From positions 3,266,481 to 3,330,480 of the forward strand of contig OY282383.1 in the NCBI GenBank assembly GCA_958295855.1: DNA of 64,000 bases, given 5' to 3'. This DNA is from an uncultured Poribacteria bacterium (lineage in GTDB: Bacteria > Poribacteria > WGA-4E > WGA-3G). A program made the position numbers and the translations under genes. Of the stretch, positions 50,240 to 59,005 are shown one piece after another. Under the pieces are notes generated by a model, which was not told the origin of the DNA, ran no database searches, and saw only the letters and a program-made list of their open reading frames with translations. The first letter of the stretch is position 1. Every line of letters begins with the position of its first letter.

Positions 50240-51580
50240 TCAGTCCTTTTTTCCCAACTCAGGCGCTATAGAGATTTTTGCGAGAAAAGAATTGACCTTC
50301 TCTTCCCCCCTAAATGAATTACCGGTAGCGCCTAACTTAAAGACTGTGCCTTCGTCAAAACGGTGTGTGATTCTCCCTGACTTACCGCGCGGAATTCCTG
50401 ATGCTGAGGCGAGCACAACCTTAGGCATACCGTCTGTAGCGCGTTCGCTGTCGCTTGTAAACAGAATGAACGCGCCGGCAGCCGCTGCACTCCCTACCCA
50501 GATATCAATAGCGAGCACACCGCCATCTTTAAACGCAGTGGTATCAATCTCAACAACAGTGTAATCTTGATAGCCTGCCGCCGGTGTCCGGAAGATGCTC
50601 AAGATGTCCTGCGAAGGCTCCTCATCGTTGAGTACAACGTTCTTTGTCTGTGTGGGGAGAAATCTTGATACATATTCTGGTTGAACTGCATTCGGAGTGA
50701 ATCCGGTGCCTTTGCTGGCTACCGTGGATATGCCAGGCTGCGTCCGTAGATGCGGTTTGGCTTCAAGGGCCAGCACAACGGGTGCCTCAATGATGTCCAC
50801 CGTCATTTCCGAAGCTGCATCAAAACTATAAGGCTGCTGAAACCGCGCGAAATATTGATTACCTATTCCCAGCATCATCACCACCAAAACAGCAGTTGAA
50901 GCGGCGATTGCCCACGGCACCAACGGTTTACCACCAGACGGGGCCGCTGGTTTGAGATGGGCAATCTCACGCATGATATTCTCAGTTAGATTTGCAGACA
51001 GCTGGAAACCGTTTAGCGTCTCTAGAAGCAGCGGTTCCGCTTTCTTTAAGCGCAGCCGCGCCCGACGAAGACGACTCTTAACCGTACTTGCAGATACGCC
51101 TAAAAACCGGCTAATCTCTTCACAGGTCATTTCCCCGAAGTAGTGGAGTATGATAACGGTGCGTTCACTTTCCTGAAGCCGTGCAAGCAATTTTTTGACA
51201 ACCTCGCGCTGTGCTTCAACCGTATTTTTCGCATTCTCTTCCGCGACATATTCTGAATATGTCGCTTTTTCTACCAATTCGAGCTCCATCTCTTCCAGCG
51301 ATTGAGTTTCCAGCCCTTTCTTGCGGAACCATGCCCAGCAAAGCCGCGCCGCAATCACATAGAGCCATCCAGCAAACCGATGCGGTTCTTTGAGGGTTGG
51401 CAATTTCTGATAGACTTTCAGGAAGGTATCCTGCGTAATTTCTTCGGCAATATGGAAATCCCCGATTTTACGCCAGGCGAGGGCGTGAACCTGCTTCTGG
51501 TATTTTCTAACTAATTTCGTAAAAGCACTGTCATCGCCCGCGAGTATGCGTTGAATCAGTTCGACATCGTCGTTTTTCAT
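50240..51580 (-). CDS. ECF sigma factor fused to a membrane segment and exported C-terminal domain
   Basis: 446 residues; GGAGGT lies 5 bases before the ATG. Region 2 (LVRKYQKQVHALAWRKIGDF, AEEITQDTFLKVYQKLPTL) and region 4 (CEEISRFLGVSASTVKSRLR) fill residues 1-190. A single transmembrane segment (PWAIAASTAVLVVMMLGIGN, about 233-252) follows, then a linker and a C-terminal domain of about 125 residues (QDILSIFRTPAAGYQDYTVV to NSFLAKISIAPEL). That domain occurs again in the protein at 51823-53502 and as a fragment at 53868-54004. A sigma factor carrying its own membrane-anchored sensor could work without a separate anti-sigma factor. Confidence 0.88.
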   Translation of the reverse strand: MKNDDVELIQRILAGDDSAFTKLVRKYQKQVHALAWRKIGDFHIAEEITQDTFLKVYQKLPTLKEPHRFAGWLYVIAARLCWAWFRKKGLETQSLEEMELELVEKATYSEYVAEENAKNTVEAQREVVKKLLARLQESERTVIILHYFGEMTCEEISRFLGVSASTVKSRLRRARLRLKKAEPLLLETLNGFQLSANLTENIMREIAHLKPAAPSGGKPLVPWAIAASTAVLVVMMLGIGNQYFARFQQPYSFDAASEMTVDIIEAPVVLALEAKPHLRTQPGISTVASKGTGFTPNAVQPEYVSRFLPTQTKNVVLNDEEPSQDILSIFRTPAAGYQDYTVVEIDTTAFKDGGVLAIDIWVGSAAAAGAFILFTSDSERATDGMPKVVLASASGIPRGKSGRITHRFDEGTVFKLGATGNSFRGEEKVNSFLAKISIAPELGKKD

Positions 51581-51822
51581 CCGTTACCTCCAGAGAGGGA
51601 TAGCTTCATTATGTACTCAGGACTGACACAAAATCCGTTTCTCGCTGGTACGGTTGGAAGATTAGAAGATTGGAAGGATAGAAGGATGGAGGGGTATTCC
51701 TTCCATTCTTGCCTCTTCTGTCCAAAGCCTCAGCAGGAGAGAGGGCATAAGTCCTAATATTGTAACAATAGCCACTGCTGGCGCGCGTGCTTAAGAAGCG
51801 AGCCAGCAGGAGAGTGGCGTTA
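51581..51822. repeat. purine-rich hairpin repeat
   Basis: GTTGGAAGATTAGAAGATTG and GGAAGGATAGAAGGATGGAG followed by CCTTCCATTC form a long imperfect hairpin (51651-51720). Similar elements occur at 53562-53640 and 58870-58940. No gene. Confidence 0.6.
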
Positions 51823-53502
51823 TTAAGGCGCGGTTTTTTCTCTTGACGCAGGTTCAATAGAAATTTTCGCGAGAAAGGCATTAATGCTCCCTTTCTCACT
51901 GAACCAACTACCGGTAGCCCCCAACTTAAAGCGTTGCCCCCGGTCGAAAGGATACATGATTATTCCGCTTTCCCCAGGCGGAATATCCCACGCGGAGGTG
52001 AGTGCCCCGTCGGGCATACCTTTTGTAGGAAGTTCGCTGTCACCGCTGTACAGATCGAACGAACCGGAAGCTTCGGCATCCCCTACCCAGATATCAATGG
52101 TGAGCATACCACCGTCTTCAAACGCAGTGGTATCAATCTCAACAACAGTGTAATCTTGATAGCCTGCCTCCGGGGTGCGAAAAATGCTGAGGACATCTTG
52201 TTCAAGCCGTTCACCGGTGAGCACAACGTTCGAACTGTCCCCTACAATGGTGCCTGATTCGAGGAGCGTATCCCAATCCGTTGATTGAGGTTCCGAGGTA
52301 TTCTCACTCAACCCGGGGAGTTTTCCATCCAAGGATTCGTTGAGAAATAAAAGGTAACCCTTTGCTCTATTGTATGGTGAAGTACGTTCATTGACCGGTA
52401 GTCTGCCCATCAGTTCAAGTTTTGGCGAGATAACCAAAGAATCTGCGGGTGAGTTTTTCTTCCATCCTTTCATGATTGCTTGTGCCAAGGCGTGGCTTGT
52501 GTCAAATGTCTTAGATTCGCGCTCGCGTCTCCTGGCAATCGGTTCTCGCAAACTGGGGACGCGCCCTAACTCAGAATTGGGTACCCATGTATTGATAAAA
52601 TTTTCGTTCAAGAACGCGATGATTCGGTCGTCGGAGAGGACAACTGCCCTCAAGGTTTTGCCGCTCCCTCAGCACGCCTCGTCCGCAAGCGGCCCGTCTA
52701 GTGAAATAGCATGCACCGGTTTCTGCTGTGCCAGCGTCATCTCCAATGCTTCTTCCAACGACACCCAGTTAATTTGCTGTGATTTGTAGAAACGCAATAT
52801 CAACTTGCGCTCAGCCTCTTTTTGGGTGATGGATTCTACAAACTCGGTGTCTGCTACAACTGCTTGTGTCTCCGCACGGAGTTCCATTTTTGGGCAAAAA
52901 CCGACATCTATAGTTCCGGTGCTGTTTCGCCCCACATCAAAATTCAGGATGCCTTCAGGAACGGACATCTTGAAAGCGGCAACCTCCTGTCTCATTCGAT
53001 CAACAACAAGGTGCCCGGCAAATTGAGACGGAGTGAACCGCCCGTCTTCTAAAACGAATTCTGCATGGATGCGGAACACGATGTCAGCAAATTCATCATT
53101 GTAAGCGCGCAGGCATGCCCACAACCCACGGGAATCCCCTACATTAATACGCAAATCCAGCTGTGGATTCGGGTGAAGTTGCCTCAGTAATCCCAGCGCG
53201 CCCTCTTCACCAATCTGCCAGAGTTCGCCAACCGAAACCGCTTTGTCCGGCAGAAAAGCACGAAAAACCGATGCAGCATACTGCTTTTCTGGTTCGGCTA
53301 CGCGCAAGTTTGCCAACTCATCCCACTCCACATGGAAGTTGTATTGGGTGTATTCAATCGGGGCAATGTAGCCTTTGACAGACACTTCTGACGCGCCATT
53401 AAGAGTCAGCACGATTTTGTTGTTAGCCTCCGAGTGGTTATCGGCACTCAGTTGTCCACCTATCATCACCAGAGTGAGAAGTCCAATCGTTAAGGTTTTC
53501 AT
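51823..53502 (-). CDS. exported thioredoxin-like protein with in-frame UGA (selenoprotein candidate)
   Basis: Two frames in one register (53502-52669 and 52668-51823) are separated by a single TGA at 52671-52669. Signal peptide ILLTLVMIGG-type (KTLTIGLLTLVMIGGQLSA), an unassigned domain to about residue 240, a thioredoxin-fold segment spanning the UGA (KPVHAISLDGPLADEAC, UGA, then GSGKTLRAVVLSDDRIIAFL), and a C-terminal domain shared with the sigma factor at 50240. The thioredoxin-like sequence continues without loss across the stop, and the UGA follows a Cys codon, so Cys-Sec is plausible. A hairpin (GAGGG and UCCUC around CAGUUG) begins 17 bases after UGA, within the range for bacterial SECIS elements. 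The alternative is a nonsense mutation. Confidence 0.6.
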
Positions 53503-53867
53503 TTTTCTATCTCCTTATAAACAAGTTTCAATATTAAGTTTTATGTTTTTAACCCGCAACCGGGTTGGAAGGTTGGAAGCGGGGAAGTTTGGCAGATAGC
53601 AAACCCGGCGTATCTTCCACCCTTCCTCAAAACCTAAAATTGATTTTTTAACATTGCTTACGTGAACATCGCCTCGACAAAAGGGCTCTGTTCGCGTAGC
53701 ACCTAGTATCAATATATAGTGACGCGAGTTATAGGCAAAACGGTTGCTTAATTCTGCAAAAAATGAGAGAATCCGCGCACAAATCTGATTGAAAATCCAC
53801 AAAACGCCCTATTCAGTGTGTACGGATACCATATTTGTGTAATCGGCCGTCCAAAAAACCGGAGCGT
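53503..53867. repeat. gap with purine-rich hairpin and first 98-bp direct repeat
   Basis: GGTTGGAAGGTTGGAAGCGG hairpin element at about 53562-53640. A repeat unit (ATATATAGTGACGCGAGTTA, AAAACGGTTGCTTAATTCTG, AATCCGCGCACAAATCTG) covers 53709-53806 and returns at 54061-54158. Confidence 0.75.
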
Positions 53868-54004
53868 TAATGTTCATTCTTTTCTTCGGACGCAGGTTCA
53901 ATAGAAATTTTCGCGAGAAAGGCATTGATGCTCCATTTCTCACTGAACCAATTACCGGTAGCCCCAATTTAAAGTGCTGCCCTCGAGCGAAAAGATACAT
54001 GATT
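53868..54004 (-). pseudogene. fragment of the shared exported C-terminal domain
   Basis: With one missing G near 53968 restored, the minus strand reads LGATGNWFSEKWSINAFLAK and ends ISIEPASEEKNEH-stop, matching the C-termini at 51823 and 50240. The rest of the gene is lost. It lies between two 98-bp direct repeats. Confidence 0.8.
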
Positions 54005-54060
54005 CTTTCTGCTTTATTGGTTTGTTGTGTTTCCCAAAATGTATCACAAAAAACATCCTT

Positions 54061-54158
54061 ATCGATATATAGTGACGCGGGTTAGGGGCAAAACGGTTGC
54101 TTAATTCTGCAAAAAATTAGGGAATCCGCGCACAAATCTGGTAGAAAATGCACAAAAC
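54061..54158. repeat. second 98-bp direct repeat
   Basis: About 90 percent the same by eye as 53709-53806. The repeats bracket the domain fragment with a 254-bp separation. Confidence 0.8.
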
Positions 54159-54456
54159 TATCGATTTGACATGCATTTAATAAAAACGTAGATATGCCAG
54201 GGACATTTCGTTTTCGGGAATAGGTTTCTGTTTGTGAAGCATGCGTCCGTTGGCTTACCGAATGAAATTCTTGATCTTCATCAAACCGCTCCTACCACGA
54301 TGTGTTGGGATTCTGCGCTCGCTCCTACGGGAGAACTAAATTCTCCTATAGAGATGCAACTACACGTTGACAAAATAAAAAATTGCGTATAAAATAATAT
54401 GCAAAGTAGTAGGCATACGCCGTTATGCCATCCCCCTTACGGAGAGGAAATAGTCA
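54159..54456 (+). promoter_or_regulatory. upstream region of the GH32 gene with promoter
   Basis: TTGACA at 54367-54372 and TAAAAT at 54390-54395, spacer 17. A PR-B unit (AGTAGTAGGCATACGCCG) lies between promoter and gene (54405-54430), so it would be in the leader RNA. GGAGAGG precedes the ATG. Confidence 0.6.
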
Positions 54457-55803
54457 ATGATCCAGACAGCTTACAAGGAAGCATATCGCCCGCAGTTCCA
54501 CTTTACACCAAAAACGAATTGGACCAATGATCCAAACGGGTTGATTCATTACAAGTCCGAATTTCATCTCTTTTTTCAACATAACCCATTCGGCATCAAT
54601 TGGGGCAACATGACGTGGGGACACGCCGTTAGCCCAGACCTCGTCCACTGGAAACAACTCCCGCACGCCCTTCATCCCGATGAACTCGGCACAATTTTCT
54701 CTGGTTCTGGGGTTGTGGATTGGAACAATACCTCTGGGTTCCAGACAGGCGACGAGGCGGTGCTTGTGAATTTTTATACCTCTGCTGGCAGTCATGCAGC
54801 GAAAGAAGTGCCCTTTACGCAGAGCATCGCCTATAGCAATGACCGCGGCAGAAGTTGGACAAAATACGAAGGCAATCCTGTGATTGAGCATATCGTCGGA
54901 AGCAACCGCGACCCGAAGGTTATCTGGCACGAACCTACCCAAAAGTGGGTGATGGCACTCTACCTCGACAAGAATGATTACGCCTTGTTGGGTTCAACAA
55001 ACCTTAAGGAATGGACGCGGCTATCCACCCTGCAGATTCTAGATACAGAATGCCCGGATATCTTTGAGCTTCCTGTTGATGGCGATGCGGAGAATACCAG
55101 GTGGGTTTTCTGGGGTGCAGCAGGCAAGTATTACATAGGCAGTTTTGATGGCACTACCTTCACACCAGAAGGCGGCGCGCTTCGCGCGGACTACGGTGCG
55201 AACTTTTACGCCGCACAAACCTGGAGCGACGTGCCAGAATCCGACGGCCGCCGCATCCAAATCGGTTGGATGAATGGCAGTAACCCACCGGAGATGCCCT
55301 TTAATCAGCAGATGAGTTTCCCGTGTGAGTTAACCCTTCGGACGACTTCAGAGGGAATCCAGCTGCATCGCGAACCGGTCGCAGAAATCGAAAACATCCA
55401 TGCCTATACGCATGCGTGGAGCGACCGGCCGCTGAAACCCGGCGAAGACCTGCTTGCAGGCTTGACAGGCGAACTGTTTGATATCCGCGCGGAAGTGGCG
55501 TTGAACGATGCATCCGAATTCGGCTTCAAGATTCGTGGGCATGACATCCGCTACAACGTCGCGGAACAACAACTGACGTTCCTTGAGCGAAGTGGCCCCC
55601 TCGCCCCACAAAATGGAAGCATCCAGTTGCAAATCCTTGTCGACCGTATCTCGATTGAGGCCTTCGGCAACGCTGGTGAACTCTCAATGACCTCCTATTT
55701 CCTCCCAGCCCTAGATAACGCGGACGTGGGAATTTACGCGGAAGGTGGTACCGCAACGCTGAGTTCGCTAAAAGTGCATGAGTTGAAGTCGTCATGGGGA
55801 TAA
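54457..55803 (+). CDS. glycoside hydrolase family 32 (beta-fructosidase)
   Basis: 448 residues, no signal peptide, so probably cytoplasmic. The five-bladed propeller motifs are present: nucleophile WTNDPNGLIHY, transition-state RDPKVIWHE and acid/base ECPDIFELP, plus FSGSGVVDW. The C-terminal beta-sandwich carries RISIEAFGNAGELSMTSYF. It should cleave beta-fructosyl bonds in sucrose, inulin or levan. No sugar transporter is adjacent, though the ROK and galactokinase genes lie elsewhere in the window. Confidence 0.95.
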   Translation: MIQTAYKEAYRPQFHFTPKTNWTNDPNGLIHYKSEFHLFFQHNPFGINWGNMTWGHAVSPDLVHWKQLPHALHPDELGTIFSGSGVVDWNNTSGFQTGDEAVLVNFYTSAGSHAAKEVPFTQSIAYSNDRGRSWTKYEGNPVIEHIVGSNRDPKVIWHEPTQKWVMALYLDKNDYALLGSTNLKEWTRLSTLQILDTECPDIFELPVDGDAENTRWVFWGAAGKYYIGSFDGTTFTPEGGALRADYGANFYAAQTWSDVPESDGRRIQIGWMNGSNPPEMPFNQQMSFPCELTLRTTSEGIQLHREPVAEIENIHAYTHAWSDRPLKPGEDLLAGLTGELFDIRAEVALNDASEFGFKIRGHDIRYNVAEQQLTFLERSGPLAPQNGSIQLQILVDRISIEAFGNAGELSMTSYFLPALDNADVGIYAEGGTATLSSLKVHELKSSWG

Positions 55804-55867
55804 TCCGTACTACATTAACCAGATTTGTAGGGTGCTTGACAAAGTACTAGTCTTCATGAGATGATTC

Positions 55868-56278
55868 CTAGGAATAAAGCGTCGCCGTTAAGTGCCGTCT
55901 TCCGCCACGATTGCGGAATTCGCACAGATAGATACCCTGCCACACCCCTAAATTCAGGCGATGGTTGGTAATCGGTACGGAGACAGCAAAGCCGACGAGC
56001 GACGCTTTGATATGCGCGGGCATATCGTCATCACCTTCTATAGTGTGTCGATAGAACGGTTCACGCTCTTTAACAAGTTGATCGAAACTGTTAGCAAAGT
56101 CCTCCCGTACTGTCGCATCGGCATTTTCGTTGAGCGTCAATCCTGCTGACGTGTGCTTGATAAACAGGTGCAGGATGCCTTCTTTCGGCAGTTCCCCGAG
56201 CGATTTCATAATCTCATCTGTGACGAGATGAAAGCCGCGAGCGTATTCAGGGAGGGTTATCTCAATTTGGTGAATCAT
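55868..56278 (-). CDS. YjbQ/UPF0047 family protein
   Basis: 136 residues from ATG 56278 (a GTG at 56284 adds two). Family motifs are GILHLFIKHTSAGLTLNENAD, FYRHTIEGDDDMPAHIKASL and GVWQGIYLCEFRNRGGRR. The family includes YjbQ, which has been shown to have weak thiamine-phosphate synthase activity, but the physiological role is unclear. Cytoplasmic. Stands alone. Confidence 0.92.
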   Translation of the reverse strand: MIHQIEITLPEYARGFHLVTDEIMKSLGELPKEGILHLFIKHTSAGLTLNENADATVREDFANSFDQLVKEREPFYRHTIEGDDDMPAHIKASLVGFAVSVPITNHRLNLGVWQGIYLCEFRNRGGRRHLTATLYS

Positions 56279-56284
56279 TTTCAC

Positions 56285-56753
56285 TGTGCTCCAAGTTTGA
56301 TGATTAATTCCACTGTATCATACCATGTTTATCCGGTTTTTCAAAGACATTGTTTGACAATTACGAGAAAAAATGCTGAAAATCCTAGAAATTGAAATTC
56401 ACTAAGCCTTAAAAATATATGCTGCGGCAGCGGATGTATGAGATAAGCAGTTTGAGGAAGATGTGAAAGTGGGAGGCTTGACCGTTTCGCTGAGGAGGCT
56501 TCGAGCAGGCGCATGCGAAAGGGACTGGCATGTCTACCGCAGAAAGTGATATAATTTTATTAGGGACTGTAAAATCGTCTCCTAAAAAAGTTGCGTTTTT
56601 TCTTTGATTTTGCCCGAGAATGTGCGACGCTGTCTATATGCTAATCGCACTCACAAGGTAGAGCCTCAACACGGCAAGGCCTTCACAACCATTTCGCCGG
56701 GGGACTGCCCTTCGGGCATGCCGAACAACAGCCCCCCGGTGCCGAGGAGAAAA
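56285..56753. other. 469-bp gap before the first Rpn gene
   Basis: The frame of the next gene is open from 56604 but residues before 56754 are proline-rich and lack family similarity. No repeat of the PR-A or PR-B type is seen. Nothing else recognised. Confidence 0.5.
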
Positions 56754-57821
56754 ATGACTCTGGAAACCGAAGATACGGACATCCGCGATTTTTTCGACGT
56801 GCGGGTTGAGCAATTTCCCGATCGGAGTGCGCGGCGGTTGCTCCAAAACAAGGAAAACGTCCGAGGATTGGTGGAAATCGTCGCCCGTGACCTCGCCGAC
56901 CTCATTGATTTTAACCGGCTTGTTCCACTTAACAGGAGTCTTCTTCCCGAAACGCTCCGAGAGCAGGAGGCAGACATCGTGTTTCGCGTGCCATTTAAAA
57001 GTCGGGCGCGAACCGACGAACTGCTCATCTATATCCTCGTTGAACACCAATCCACGGTAGATGAGATGATGGGATTTCGAGTGCTGTTTTATATGATGCT
57101 GATTTGGGATGCCCAACGTCGGCACTGGGAAAGCGACGATGTGCCGAAAGGTAAGCGGCGGTTGCAGCCGATTCTTCCTATCGTCTTTTATACCGGCGAC
57201 CGGCGGTGGCAAACTCCACTGACGCTTGAGGCGATTATGGCACTCCCGGAGGAACTCTCTCGGTTCGTTCCCAAGTTTGACACCCTGTTTCTTAACGTCA
57301 AAGAAACAGACGCAGCAACACTCACGCAAACAGATCATCCGTTCGGATGGCTGCTGACGGTTCTTCAAAAAGAAGGAGCGGACAAGGAGGCAATAAGCCG
57401 TGCGTTAATAGAGGCGATGTCGCACCTGGACGCGCTTGATATCGACCACGCGGCACAACGGCGTGAAGCAATTTGGTATTTCGTGTTGCTGATACTGCAT
57501 CGCCGGCCGGCTGAAGAACACGAGGACTTGATAACTCTCGTAGACCGGCATACCCCTGATATGGAGGTAGAACCAATGGCACAAACAATGGCAGAAGTCC
57601 TCTTTGAACAAGGCATTGAACGCGGCATTGAACAAGGTGCGCGCCAGAATGCCATTCAAAATATTCTCACTGTGCTCAACGCGCGATTCCCGCAGCGCGA
57701 TGAACAGCTCGTGGAACAGGCACTTGCATCCATCCTGAACCTCGATCGCCTGACACAGCTCCATCGCACGGCCGTCCAGACACCCAGTTTTGAAGCCTTC
57801 CTACAAGTGTTGGACACATAG
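56754..57821 (+). CDS. Rpn-family PD-(D/E)XK nuclease (RpnL-like), copy 1
   Basis: 355 residues from ATG 56754 behind GAGGAG. The Rpn or YhgA-like nuclease starts TDIRDFFDVRVEQF and has the PD-(D/E)XK core EADIVFRV then ELLIYILVEHQSTVDEMM, followed by PILPIVFYTGDRRW. The C-terminal region reads LFEQGIERGIEQGARQNAIQ, the usual ERG-rich tail. Rpn nucleases promote recombination in E. coli when overproduced, and longer forms are toxic antiphage proteins held in check by a small protein from an internal start. Such a start is present here at 57576. Confidence 0.88.
   Translation: MTLETEDTDIRDFFDVRVEQFPDRSARRLLQNKENVRGLVEIVARDLADLIDFNRLVPLNRSLLPETLREQEADIVFRVPFKSRARTDELLIYILVEHQSTVDEMMGFRVLFYMMLIWDAQRRHWESDDVPKGKRRLQPILPIVFYTGDRRWQTPLTLEAIMALPEELSRFVPKFDTLFLNVKETDAATLTQTDHPFGWLLTVLQKEGADKEAISRALIEAMSHLDALDIDHAAQRREAIWYFVLLILHRRPAEEHEDLITLVDRHTPDMEVEPMAQTMAEVLFEQGIERGIEQGARQNAIQNILTVLNARFPQRDEQLVEQALASILNLDRLTQLHRTAVQTPSFEAFLQVLDT
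57576..57821 (+). CDS. candidate intragenic RpnS-like protein inside Rpn copy 1
   Basis: ATG 57576 is in frame with the nuclease gene and is preceded by GGAGGT seven bases upstream, the strongest Shine-Dalgarno in the gene. It would give an 81-residue protein (MAQTMAEVLFEQGIERGIEQ to FLQVLDT). Its length matches the 82-residue copies at 60573 and 60865. The role is inferred from E. coli RpnS, not shown here. Confidence 0.55.
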   Translation: MAQTMAEVLFEQGIERGIEQGARQNAIQNILTVLNARFPQRDEQLVEQALASILNLDRLTQLHRTAVQTPSFEAFLQVLDT

Positions 57822-58062
57822 AAAGAGAAAAAAGGACAGTGGATTACCTAACTGATGAGCTTTGTTTGTGTTCTACTCGGAGGGAAAGGTTGCGGGGAAG
57901 TCGCGTGTGGACTTCCCAAAAATCCTCTCCGCTCACAATGCTCCCGACTGGCTCCGCGGACGACTCCGCGTCTCTGTCTGGAGGTGTGATAAGAGAGATA
58001 ACGTAGTTAGTGAAAACTTAAGCGAGATTCCAATGATGGGGTTCAGGGCATAGGAAGTTTTT
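57822..58062. other. intergenic gap
   Basis: 241 bp without recognisable features. GGAAG near 58048 is the ribosome site for the next gene. Confidence 0.4.
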
Positions 58063-58857
58063 ATGGACATTATCTGTGCTTCTATCTGTTACCGCGGCTA
58101 CGCCGAAGACGAAGTCGCCGCAACTTTAGCATACGCACCGAAAATCGGCTACCGTCTCATGGAAATCCACGGGCCCCTCATCTGGAGCGTGGATGCCGCC
58201 CTCGCTTTTGAGCTAGACAGCATGAAGGCGAGCATTGAAAAGTCGGGCATGAAGTGTGCTGGGCTCTATCCGCCTGGGTGGGGTGGACAAGACAATGCCG
58301 ATGTTGATGCACGCGCAGGGGCAATCGCGAGATGTGTTGAAATCGCTGAAGCACTCGGCGCAACACACTTGACGACAAGCGGCGCGCAACGTAGAACGGA
58401 GCCCGGCGCATTGGACAGAGTTATTGCCTGTGTACGCGAAGTGTTACAACGCATACCCTCAGAAAGTCAAATCAGGTTGACGCTTGAACCCCACCACGGC
58501 AATGTCCTTGAGCACCCCTCGGATTTCCAAGCGGTTTTAGATGCTATTCCCGACGCGCGCGTCGGTGTCTGCATAGATACAGGGCATTTTCATTCCTCTG
58601 GTGTGGACACGCTCGCGGCAATTCACCAGTTCGCATCGCGTCTGTATGCTGTCCACCTCAAGGACCATCTCGGTGCCGTATCTGTCGGCATTGGGCGCGG
58701 TGAACTCAATCTCAAACAGATTATTGAGACTCTCCAAGCGGTAGGCTACCCAGGCAACCTGACATTGGAGTTGGAGGTTGAAGATGCAGAAAATCTGCCC
58801 CGTTATACTGAAGAGGCTTATTTCTATCTCAGCGGGATGTTAGGTGCGCGACTATAG
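58063..58857 (+). CDS. sugar phosphate isomerase/epimerase (xylose-isomerase-like TIM barrel)
   Basis: 264 residues. Motifs LTLEPHHGNVLEHPSDFQAV, GVCIDTGHFHSSGVD, YAVHLKDHLGAVSVGIGRGELN and LTLELEVEDAENLPRY place it in the AP-endonuclease-2-like isomerase family; metal ligands would be the E, D, H and E in these blocks. Substrate unknown. Such genes are common in sugar-acid and inositol pathways. Neighbours do not define a pathway. Confidence 0.9.
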   Translation: MDIICASICYRGYAEDEVAATLAYAPKIGYRLMEIHGPLIWSVDAALAFELDSMKASIEKSGMKCAGLYPPGWGGQDNADVDARAGAIARCVEIAEALGATHLTTSGAQRRTEPGALDRVIACVREVLQRIPSESQIRLTLEPHHGNVLEHPSDFQAVLDAIPDARVGVCIDTGHFHSSGVDTLAAIHQFASRLYAVHLKDHLGAVSVGIGRGELNLKQIIETLQAVGYPGNLTLELEVEDAENLPRYTEEAYFYLSGMLGARL

Positions 58858-59005
58858 AGAAAAGAAAAGCGGAAGAAAAGATGGATGGAAGGATGGACGA
58901 ATGGGGAGAGATATTCTCTACTTCCAACCTTCCAAGCTGCCTCTGTCTGCTCTTTTATCCTTTCGGTAGGTGGACTTATCCCACAGAATTATGGTCATCC
59001 TATTA
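58858..59005. repeat. purine-rich hairpin repeat
   Basis: AAAGATGGATGGAAGGATGG and CTTCCAACCTTCCAAGCTGC form an imperfect hairpin between convergent genes, similar to those at 51651 and 53562. May terminate both genes. Confidence 0.6.
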
